64,000 nt of DNA from Heliopora coerulea (taxonomy: Eukaryota > Cnidaria > Anthozoa > Scleralcyonacea > Helioporidae): contig JASJOG010000033.1 of the NCBI GenBank assembly GCA_030142905.1, forward strand, positions 558,001-622,000, written 5' to 3'. Every line of letters starts with the position of its first letter. The stretch's first letter is position 1. Below are positions 42,901 through 54,900 of this stretch, piece by piece. Below the pieces are notes generated by a model that ran no database searches, was not told where the DNA came from, and was given only the letters and a program-made list of their open reading frames with translations. The translations under genes and the position numbers were made by a program.

Positions 42901-45900
42901 TAAGAATACACTTCGTTAGAAAGATTTTTGTGCGGCAAAAGAACTTGTTGCTGTCGCCGAAGTTTATATATAAGTTGTTTACAAGCAAAAGTATGTTATA
43001 TGCTAAGTTTCTGAAAATTCGATACCGGAGCATCAGAAAATATTTTTTCAAGTCCGTTTTGATTTAAGTCCGATTTTACAGAAATTTGCTCTAAAATCGG
43101 ATTCAAGCCGGATTTAAATTCCTTCGTAGAACTGTTTTTGAATGTTTTACATTATGTGACTTTGGTTGACATCGTAAACAAGATCTCTTTGCACAATTTG
43201 CATTTCTATGTTTGCCAACTTTGTTTTGCCAACTCTTCAGTCTTCTTTTTGTGTAGGCAATCTGTGTCTCTGTGTCTCTCTCTGTCTCTCTGTGTCGGTG
43301 TTAATTACTTCAATGTTGCCTTGATTAATGAGCGTCACTGTGAATGTGCTAAAAAACAGACTGGAGTGATCTTATGAAACGGAATTTATACATACTGAAG
43401 GAAATATCCAGTGTCAATTCGATTCCCAGTCGAAGGGTTCGATTCCTAAGATTCGATTCCTAGCGTGCCAAACAGTTACATTTTACGCTAGTTTTCCCGG
43501 TTGGGTCTTCAATATAAGGATCTGACACTCAAAAATTTCCTCCAGCCACTAAAAATATCCATTTCATCTGATCGAATGTAAGTACCTTATACTCCTTGAA
43601 TGTACCTTTCTTTTCACGGTATTTTCACCATTATGGGACCTTTGTATGGCCCAAGGGCCTACGGCCAGAGAAACATTTACAAATCTCCCTAGGCTTCAGT
43701 TAGCAGGCGATCCAGAATAAGGCGGCAATAGCCCCTTGTACATGTTAACTTAAAGTTCCGACGTTCAATCGATCGAATTAGTGGTAGTGTAGGTTCGATT
43801 GTTTTGTTCTTCAGAACTGTAGGATCCCAGGCCACGTTCATACACTGTCGACCAGACTTTAAAATCTTTCTATTTGGTGGCGACACCATTATAGGGTCTC
43901 CCAGGCCCACCAGGACCGAAAGGTCTCATGGGATTCAAAGGAGATAGAGGCTGGAGAGGAGACACTGGACCAGCAGGTACACCGGGTGCAAGAGGAGCTA
44001 AAGTAAGCTGATACGTTCGTTGATATTTTGCTTCACTTTTTGATATCATTTTGATGCATTTCTTAGTCGTCATGATCTGTTTGCGTATAGTACTTTTATT
44101 AATTTTCGTAGTGTTGTCTGTCTTCATCAATGTTTAACTAGCAAAAGCAGTCTGAAGAGCAGTGAAGTCGATGTTTTTTTAGGGAAAGTATAGTTTAATC
44201 AGTACAGTGAATATTTGACAACACATAACAGCACCAATTACAATTCTAGCATAGATATGGCTACATACCGTGTATATAACTAGATACGGTCTTACCGCAA
44301 TTATTAATTATATACCAGGATGAATTCCTGGTATATAATCTGGAATATTTAATTTCCTTGAAGTCTATTAGATATGCCTCCTCGTTGTTGAAAGAGATTT
44401 ACGTTAGAAGTAAATTCTTACCTCGTGTACATTACAAGGTTTCATCACCGTATTGAAATTAATTATTAAAAATGTCGTTTTGAAAAGACTGCGAATCCTA
44501 TAAACTGCAGGATTTTCATACAAAGTGTAAAACGAAGTTAAAATAAAGGAAATTTAAAAATTTTTTCCAGACTATTTTTTGCACTCTGTTGACTCAAAAT
44601 GATAGTACTTTGTGGTATTGAGATACAAATGTAAGACTTAATGCCACAATTTGTTACGAGATTGAAGGTTTTGCAGCAGATCTCTGCCATGACAACATTT
44701 TGATCGAAGAGTATAAATTCGCCTCGTTGGAAACCAGGTTATCAAAGGCGAATGAAATAAAGTCTTTATCACATATTTGCTTTTCAAAACTTGTATTATT
44801 GAAGGATAATTTCGTTTACGCAAGATGTAAACAGGTCTTAACTCCTCTTTTCAATTACCTGAAGGGTGTGAAGTGCCTCTCTTGACCTCCCTACAGAGTA
44901 ACCATCTCGGGCAAATGGTTCAAAAGCACACATTGCAGCACATTTGTAAAAAAATGTCATGAATATTGGAGGCTATGCCTGTCAGTTATTGTTTTGTTTT
45001 TGTGGCGTTGGTAGTGGCGTTGGTAGTGGCGTTGCTGATGATGGTGGTGGTGTTGTTGATGGTGGTGTTGATGATTGTAGTGGTTGTGGTGATGGTTGTG
45101 GTGGTTTTGGTGGTGCTGATGGTGGTGACAGTGATGGTTGTGGGGGTAATGTGGTGGTGGTGGTGATGCTGGTGGTGGTGAAGATGGTGGTGGTGAAGGT
45201 GGTGGTGTTGGTGGTGGTGGTGTTGATGGTGGTGTTGATGGTGGTGGTGTTGATGGTTATTTTGGTGATGGCGGTGGTGGTGGTGTTGATGGTGGTGATG
45301 ATGGTAGTGGTAATGGTTGTAGTGGTGATAGTGGTGATGGCGACCAGAACATTGTGGTAGACAAATGCTATTTACAAAATGAGTGACCATTCTGTATTGG
45401 GATGTTGATACACATGAGAAAACCGAATTCTTCTCGTGTCTATATATTTCGATGTAGAAAGAGGCGGATTTTGTAAATTACTTCAAAAACTTGCTATACG
45501 TCATCCTTTGAAGACTGAAAAGTTTTTCAAATTGTTGATGAGTTTTAGAACATACATTCTTATTGTCGTTGTCATCATTTGTAGTCGTGGCGATTATTTC
45601 ATTATCGTCATGATTATCGTCCTTATCAGTAATTTCACACGTCAATAATTTATCGTCACCATATTAACTTTTATCATAAATTTATATCTTTTAAATAAGA
45701 TGAAGTCTCTCGAGAGGTATTTTAAGTGCCTGCATAGTGGCATTGTCAAAGTTTACTCAAATAGTGTGATACTATTTCAAATAACAAATAAACTTTAACA
45801 TTTGGCATGATTTTTCAGGGCGCCAAGGGTCCACCTGGAAGTGATGGTCGAGATGGTACCGATGTAAGTATGCTGCATCCAATGTTAGAAAACGTAACTG

Positions 45901-48900
45901 TTGTCGATTGACATAGACCGCATTCATAATGGAGGCCAGTTTAAATTTTCTTTCACGTGCATCTTAAATAGCCCCAGCCTCGTTTGTAAGCAAAGATTCT
46001 TTTAAATTACGAACACGAGGACGAGGCCATTGAGGCTACTGAAGATGTACATAAAATATTTAAAGTGGCGCCATTACGAATACTGTCTAATAAACTAAAA
46101 TTGTGTTTACTTAATCTAACCTTGACCATTACAGCCTTAAAGAAATTAATCTCAGCTTAGAGCTTAGGAATTGCTGAGATATATCGGCAATGACATGAAT
46201 ACAAAAACGCCTGACATTCTGACAATTATTTTAGGGTGAACCTGGATTACCTGGTTTAAAAGGGGACCAAGGAGAACCTGGAGACCGTGTAAGTTTACTA
46301 ATGTGGCATATGCAGTCATCAGTAGTACCGTAGTTATACTAGTGAGGAAATTTTTACCAAAATGACAGTGTCCTTTTCCATTGTGACACAGTCAGTGTGC
46401 ACTCTGAATGATTGTGTGCTTTTCATTTTTTTCACAGAGGTTATTAAAAATTTAAGCCAAAAGTAGAGTTCAGCATGAAAAAGCCTGTTATACTAATACC
46501 GTTGAAATCAAGTACACGTGTAAAGTAAACACTTTTTCAGCAAATTCGTGGCAGTAGGGTAACACCGTATTGTGTTGTTGCTGGTACAGTTGTTTTAATC
46601 AGGTCAATGACATAAAAATAGGAGTACTTCGTAGACAAGGTTAAATAAAGCAAAAGGTCCAAAGGTTGGAAACTGCATGACTGATCTCAAAGAATTCTAC
46701 CGTTTCGAGCAAAGTCCCTTCGTCAGAGAAAGGAACATTTCTCTGGCGAGGGGCCTTTGCTCGAAACTTTGGAATTCTTTGATATCAGTCACGGTGGTCA
46801 CCAACCTTTGAACAAGAACAGATGGCTAGCAATGCTATACAAAGCTAATCAAGCCGTAAATGTGTTACGTCAGCTACGAGCATGAGTTATGCAGATACTG
46901 AAGAAGATCCCGGAAGGAAATTTTTGAGGGTCACGGGAGTGGCACAACATCACAAAATGTTGTAAATGTATTACGTCTGCTATGAGCATGAATAATGCAG
47001 TTACTAAAGAAGATCTAGGGACGATATTATTGTGGGTTATGAGAGTGGCACAGTGCCATAACAAAATCCTTTGGAATGATCGCCCGATAGTGAAAATGGA
47101 AGCATTGGAAATCCTGTTCAATAGTGGAATTACTCTTCTTCGTGACTGACTAACATTGACATGACTTCTTAATTCCCCTATGTCTTCTGTTGAAGTTAGC
47201 ACAGATCCTTCAATTTTACGCTATCCGTGAACTGTTTAATGGGTCAAGTCAACGTTTACCGTCACATTACTTTCGTCAAACTTTAATAAATGGTAGAACG
47301 TGAATAAGCCTGGTGGATAACCTTTCATTTCTGTATGTAATACTGGAAAAATGTTCGATGTGTTCACATGTGGTTCAAGTGTGTTTACATGTGAAATCTG
47401 ACATGTGGAATTTTCATTAGGGTTGGGCAATGTAATGGGTGGTATAGTTTTAATGGTGTATACGAAAAAAAATGCAACGCTACTAAAAATTCATCTTTAG
47501 AAATTACCCATTGAGGTAGTTTGAAAGCCGCTGAATTATTTTATCTACCCCATTTTCCCCTAAAACAACAATTGATTTTTTGCGGCTTCTTTGCCTGAGA
47601 ACTTTCGGAGGCTTTGAAATTACAACATCGGGTTATTTGTAAAGAATACTAGGTAATATAATTGCATTTTATTGATAACCGCTGTATTAGTGGGCGGTTT
47701 TGATTATAAAATAGATTTTTATACGGACGAGTGTTGTATTTAACATAATATAGGGTTGTATGGATTTTGTTGCCACATGCTGTCGCAGCGGGTTAACCTG
47801 GGCAAATTTGGTGAACTTTTGTTATTGCTGAATTCACTTGTTTTATGTTTTTATTTGAAGGGTGATGTCGGCACTCCCGGCGAAAGTGGACCAAGCGGTT
47901 CTCCAGTAAGTCCATTGACGATCATTGTTAAATAAATGTCATTGTTAAATAAGATGTTTACGAGTTTCGCTCCAACCCCAACCAAGACGTTCCTGCGCGA
48001 AAAACATCGTGTAGCGTTAAACAGATCAAAATTCAAAGAGGCTGATTTGGGATATCTCTATTATAAGTACTTTTAGAAAAAGTGCAAACTTGAAGTTCTA
48101 ACTTGGTTTGACGCCATAATGACGTGAGTTATGATTGGGATTTACGTTCTTCTGTATAATAAGATATTTTTACTTTGCCCAGTGAAGAAATGATGTTTAA
48201 TATAAATATTAAGTGAAGTGACACGTCAACCGTCATTGAGATACGGTGATTAAGATTTACGTTTTTCTGTACAGTAACATATTTGTGCATTGCTCAGTGA
48301 AGAAGTGATATTTAATATAAATGTTAATTGAAATGATACGTCGACGGTCACAATGCGGCCATTCTTGTTGCATTAAGTTACTTTTGGAGCATATAGTCAA
48401 AAGACTTTAAATGTTGTACTGGAAAACACAGCGGAATCTGAATTTTTAAACTATTTCAATCCCTCAGTAGATCTTAAGAAATGTAACCAGATTTAAAGTT
48501 ACTAACTTAAAGCGTTTTTGAATCACAGAGAAAATAAAGTCGTGGGGACCAATACTCGCCCCCCATTGGGTTAACATCAGTACACGATCCTTCAAACTAT
48601 TTTTTTGGATACCTGAATTGCTGGTAGTGCCCTTCCAATGATTTCACATGCAATTTCCGACCTACCTTGCCGCTGGTACTTTGCCGTCGGCTCAACAAAC
48701 AAGGAAACGAGCTTTTGGCGCGAAATTTAAACACCAAAGCCTCAGTGTTCTCACGACGGGACCTAAAATGCCGCTAGTTCATGGAGATATCTTAACTTTA
48801 CTTTAATAGTAATGCCACTTATAATAATAAATCCATAGCACGTTCTGTTAAAAGTTAATAATATATTACAAAAATAGTAAAGGTAATAACTATATTATAC

Positions 48901-51900
48901 CTAAAATTTGAGAATACTTAACTACAGTCTCCTAAAAATTTCCTGTGACAATTCCCAGTATCAACCCATCAGTGGCGTAGCCAGAGGAGGTTCATTGTGT
49001 TCAAACCCTTCCCATAGCTGCCACGAGCATGAGTTTCCAATTCAATAATGAGTCACAAGACAGTGTCTCAATTTGGCTAGCGTCGATGTGGTGCTTGAAA
49101 TCACTCAAGGCTTGGCTATGAATTGTCTATGCCTACTATCTGAAATGTTGAAGTGAGGATGTGAAAGTTTAGGCAGTTGTCAGCAGGATATTGAACAAAG
49201 TTCAACAAACGTTGATTGCAGATGGATGCCAATTGTGGGCCGGACAGAGAGCACTTACAGGCCAATGAGTATAGACAGCACCAAACCAGTCTAGGGTGCT
49301 GCTCATACGCTCGGTATTACTGACAATTTACAGAGCAATATTACTGACATCTTTAAAGAGAACGCTTTACCAAGAAGTGATATAGACTAATTGCCATTAC
49401 GTTCAGATAACTCTCCTATTTCAGAAGCTAGTATATAAAAAGACAGTACATTTTTTGGACGGTTGAAAATTATTAGTGGCAAAAGTTGCTCGACATTGAA
49501 CCCCACCCCCAAGAAAAATTCCTGGCTACGCACCTGTCATCCATATTATCCTTACGAATACTTTCTAATTTGTATTGTTCTAATTTTACTTCAAAATTAT
49601 TTACCGAATTGGCGTGCTTTACGTAAGTCGGTAACATCTTCCAATATTGGACCACCCTAGTTTTAAAAATATCCTCATATCTGCCAGTTGTACATCACGG
49701 TGCATGTAACGAATTTCTCCCAGATCTCGAATTGCGAAACATACTATGACCACAATTCGCAAAACCTTCAAGAATCTTATAGATTTCAGTGAAGTCTCCA
49801 CCAGCCGTACGTTTTGATAATATAGTCAGCCCAATGCTAATAATCTTTCTTTGTGTGACAAATCTTCCACTTCAGGGAGAGAAGGTTCGGAAACAAACGA
49901 GTTTCCATGGCTAGGCTGTTTTTCATATTGTGATATTTTATATACTGAAGTTGCATTCACTTACAAAGTTCAAATGGCTTCGTATCTAAAACATAAACAT
50001 GAATTTTCTTACGTTTTTCTGCATAATTTCTTAATGTCGCGAGGCCAGGTTATCATGACGTCATTGGCGATTTCATTTACATCTCAAATAAACTGTAGGG
50101 TGGTTACTTGGAAGAATTACAGCTTCGGTAAAAGGGCATGAATTTAAGTAGGTTCTATATTAAGATTTAGGTTTTAGGTATGGGTTCGGGTAAATGTCAA
50201 TTTCTATCAGAGACATTTTAGGCTGTTTTTCACCCGACGAATTTTAACACGCGAGAGGACTTTTTCCTTTGTCTCACAGGCTTTCTACTGCAACTAGTGA
50301 GAATCCTATTTAGTTTATACAAAAAAATGTAAATTCTCGTAATAATATACGTCTAGCGGAAAACATCCCTTGTTCCTGGGCAGGTCATTATTCATCACTG
50401 AAGATGACGTAGGATCACTCATCCAGGGGCACATTCATCCCTGTGATTCCCGACAACCTCTGTCGGCCATCTGCCATACTCTCGGTAAAACAGCTCAATT
50501 TTCCGTCGTTTTTAGCCTGTTATTCGTCTGTCAATTTCTTTTTGTTGGAAAGATGGTACAACTACGAACCTTGAACCCTACTTTCATCAGTTTCAGTGAC
50601 GAACGCATGGGGACTTTGGATTTTACCAGCAAAAGCATTTCTAACACTTCATTGTCAGTGTTCTTGAATTATCGTGAGAACACTGACCACCCTTTTTCTT
50701 CTGCTTGTTATTCGAAATTCATCACTTCTAATATTGAGTTTCGTAGGGAGAGCAAACTAATTTCCAACATTAAGGGATGTCTTAATGCCAATAATAAGTG
50801 GTTAGCATCACAAGGAACTGATTACAAACTATGAGTAGATCAGTTCCTTTAAGTTTATTTTAATTTACACATTCTCGTTTTCATCTTTTTCGCCATATTC
50901 ACGAGTCGCAATGCTTTATCATCTTTTGCACACTTTTATCATCGTTTATTCTTTGAAATACGTACACCATGCATTCTTGGATTATCATGAATATTGCGCG
51001 GCCGTGTCACTTGTGGACCTTTGGAACAACACTCTGGAAAGAATGTTTTCATGAATAAAATGAAAACCATCATTTTATAATATAGACATTTTAAATTCAT
51101 CTTATTGCTTTAACATTTTTTACTCCTCATTTTTGATAAGTTTTCTAAAATATTTTATATTTTTTTATGATGTTGGTGTGTCTCTCATTGATTGGTTGAT
51201 TTACTGGCTGATTGATTGATTTGACTGATTGACTGACTGACTAAACTGACCGACTGATTCACAATTTGTATTTATATAGGGTTTGAAGGGTTTAGACGGT
51301 CCCCGTGGAGAGCCAGGTAGTGATGGGGCTGTTGGTGTCGCTGGTGACCCTGGTGAAGCTGGTGACGAAGGATCTAAGGTAATACCACTAATTCCTTTAC
51401 CACTCATCTGAGGACTAATGTAGAAAAATTTTAGGGGCAGAACTCAGATAAAAAACCCCGAGAAAACAAGGTACTAATAAATTAAGTTTATATCCCCTTA
51501 ATTAGCTCTCACTGTGTACATCTCATTAATTTATGGAATACTTTGAAATTCCCCTTACTGTATAAGCTGTAAGATAAACTGTATTTGTCTCATGTTAATT
51601 CATGGTCATATTTTTCTTTCTAATATATCGTCTATATATTAGTCCATTTATTTTGTAAAATACTTAAAAAGTAGAATACCGTGGTTCAGTTAACGACGGA
51701 GCGTTTAATTCTACTTTAAGACGAGAGAGATGTTACCACTGTTATCCAACTGACATTTTACCCTTACCCAATGATGCTTTAGGTTACATTTTGTTGAATT
51801 CGGATGCATTCAGATGCAATATTTTGAGTGTTGTCATTCAATAAAGCGTATGCACCTGACGCCATAACCGCCATGTTGGTGTTCCTTAACGAAAGAATTT

Positions 51901-54900
51901 TGATCTTCTTTTGTTGGGCACACCAACATAGCTGCCATGCCCTTTGTTATTCAATTCTCGAAGAACTGAGTGAATGCACTCTATTTTCTCAAAATAGTCG
52001 TGATTGAATATTGCGATGTGAAGTCCTTGTCTTGACGTAATAGGCTGTCTCATTTAAGACATATCATTATAATAACTTTAATGGTTCTTGTTTAATTTAG
52101 GGTGAACGCGGGCAGCCTGGAAAAGATGGAAAATCTGGTGAACAAGGCGATGTAGTGAGTATTTGTCTTTATTAAAATGACGTGCATCATACGCGGGCTC
52201 TGTGATTGGTTAATAATCGTATTTGGATCAGAGTATTCAAACAAGGAAATTTCTCGTCAAAAGTATACTGATGTTTATAAATAACATAATGGTTTTCGTG
52301 TGTTTGAATGCTGTGTTTCATGCACACACTTGGTAGGTTAATGGACTTTCGAATAGCTTATTAGTGACGTTCCTTTGCTGACAAGCGTTCGACCCTCTTA
52401 AGCTTATCTCTATTTGGCAATTATTGATTTTCAAAAGAATTGCCCACTTCAACAGTGTGTTAATAAAGTTAACAAATTTTCATCTTTCGTTATTTTAAAA
52501 AAGAAATACAAAATTGATTTCCGTGTTGGAAACTGTGATCCGAACATTTGGGATGCTTGTAGACTTTCGAAAAGTTAAAAACACTCGCCTAGCAGCTCAT
52601 GTTTTTTTACACTTTTCTCAAGTGTCGCAACATACTGCCTGTTTGGATCATAGTACAGTGAACTCTCTCTAAGGCGGACACTCTCGGGGCCATATTTAGT
52701 GTCCGCCTTAGAGAGGTGTCCGCCTTAGAAAGAGCTGAGTAATCTGACGCCCAAACGTCAAAACTAAAACCAGAATTTTATACTTGTGCAGAATATATGG
52801 GTTAACCTTAACAAAACCCCTTTGCAACGCTGGTTTTTGGGGGAACTTAATCTGTACGACGCGAATGGCCATGGCATGCCTCTGAATTTTTCCCAACAAC
52901 CCGCCATCCATAGCCTTCTTTGTGACTTGAACTTATACGCGCAATAATTCTTCAAAAGCAAACCAGTTAGTACTAGCTTGAGTTCTTCAATAAAAGAATT
53001 GTGATGAATTTGCATTCAGACTGTGTAAATGTGAATTTATTTCTTCACTTCATAACACGTCCTCACTGTTACTAATTATGTTGCTCTCTTGTGTATTTTG
53101 TTCCCACGCTATTTTAGGGTCACGCCCAATTAATTAGAAGTGAAATAATCCGTAAGGTTTGAGTACTGCCGAAATGTGAGAGTAGGCCTTTCGTCAGAGA
53201 GAAAAAAGAATAATTAGTTCAGCCAAAATATTAACAAAATATCAATACACACAGGATACTATGAGCAGAGTGGAGAATTTATTCTCGTTTAATTCGTTCG
53301 TGGGCACCATGTGTATAAAGACATCTGGATCCCTACTCTTAGAGAAATTCTAGTGTGCAAACGAGAGCCCAACGACGATTGAATCAAGTAGCGTTTCTTG
53401 TGAAATTACAGGAGAAAGGTTAAACCGTGGGGGGTGGATATGGGTTTGAAGTTTCATACAAATACACATTTCGAGGTATCCCAGAACTCGTGGCCTGGAT
53501 TGCGAAGTGTGTAATCAAAGAAAACGCAAAGTTAAAATTGCCGTTAATCAAAATCAAGACAGTGGAAAAAAGAAAAGAAAGGGTACAAGTGACTCTACAT
53601 ATTGTAGTAAAAGACTGCACAAATAAGTTGTCTTCCGACTGTGAAATAAATACTAGTCTTTTATCAAAACCAGAAAGTCAGATTGTGTCTATAATGTCGT
53701 AGGTAATTCAGCGCTAATACTCCCCTGTTGTAAAATTTCGTAAACACCCTTTGTCCGCTCTGAGAGATATTTTGAACCAAAACGCTGCAAAAAAAGTGTC
53801 CGCGTCCGCCTTAGAGAGGTGCCCGCCTTAGAGAGAGTTCATTTACAGAGAAACAAGCTTGATACTGCAGGGACCAAATTTTGTGTCCGCCTTGGAGAGG
53901 TATCCGCCTTAGAGGGGTGTCCGCTTAGGGAGAGTTCACCCAAATTTTGTGTCCGCCTTGGAGAGGTATCCGCCTTAGAGGGGTGTCCGCTTAGGGAGAG
54001 TTCACTGTATCCGGAAATCCATTTGGTATTTCGTAAATTTAACGTACCGTTGCGGAATTTTTGGGTCATATTCTATCCTTACTCTGGCAACTGTTTGACC
54101 GACAGGAAAATTGTTCTATTTTCTTACGTTAAGATACATGTGAGTTGATATGATTTAATTTTGAGTTAATGAGTGCGCTATTTTCGCAGGGTGATCCTGG
54201 ACCACAAGGACCACCAGGACCCAAAGGTTCCACTGGTGACCGTGGAGAACAAGGACGCCAGGGCTTGAGAGGACCTCCTGGAGCACCAGTAAGTAGCTCG
54301 ATCAATTAGTCATAAAAGATCGTCTAGATGAGAAAAAATTAAAAGGTTTGAAGGAAAAATGGCTGACACAAAAATCTCAAGTCCACGTTTTGGAGCTTCT
54401 TGTAAGGAATGTCTCCATCAGTGCTGGCTGACCATGTATTTGTACATTCTCTTGATGGAGACATGGGGCAGGTTGTTCAAAGCACGATTAGCGCTAATCT
54501 AGGATTAACAGTTAATCTGTTGTTTTGGTTTTGTTTATTTTGGTTGAAAAATCAAGCTCAGATTTCACAGCTTAGAACCTTTTTGTACACACCCGAAATC
54601 TGTCAAAGAAAATTCCAGCTTTTCTCAGCAGCATGATCGGAACGTTTTCCACGAAATTTTCGCTAATCCTGATTAAGGTAATCGCCTTTTGAACAACCGG
54701 GCCCTGATCATGAACATTAGTTCCGGTAACTGAACCATGTAACACATGTGTACGGCATAGTTGATTTATTTGATTGTTTGCTCTCTATACACGTTCTTTT
54801 GCCAATATATCCACTAGAAAAAATGTCTTGTCGAGTGTTTGACCAATAATCGGTTGGACAATCGGAACTCCGCCGATTGTTACTTTAATCGGTTCATAAT

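Noticed and set aside
43400..43465. Repeated GGTTCGATTCC-like strings suggesting tRNA box B
   Set aside because: They are three copies of a short direct repeat with no matching acceptor or anticodon stems.
43870..44130. Minus-strand Pro-rich frame over collagen exon 11 (and similar ones over exons 15 and 17)
   Set aside because: Reverse-strand shadows of Gly-X-Y coding sequence.
44959..45390. Val/Gly-rich and His-rich open frames of about 133 codons
   Set aside because: Artefacts of the GGT/GAT repeat tract.
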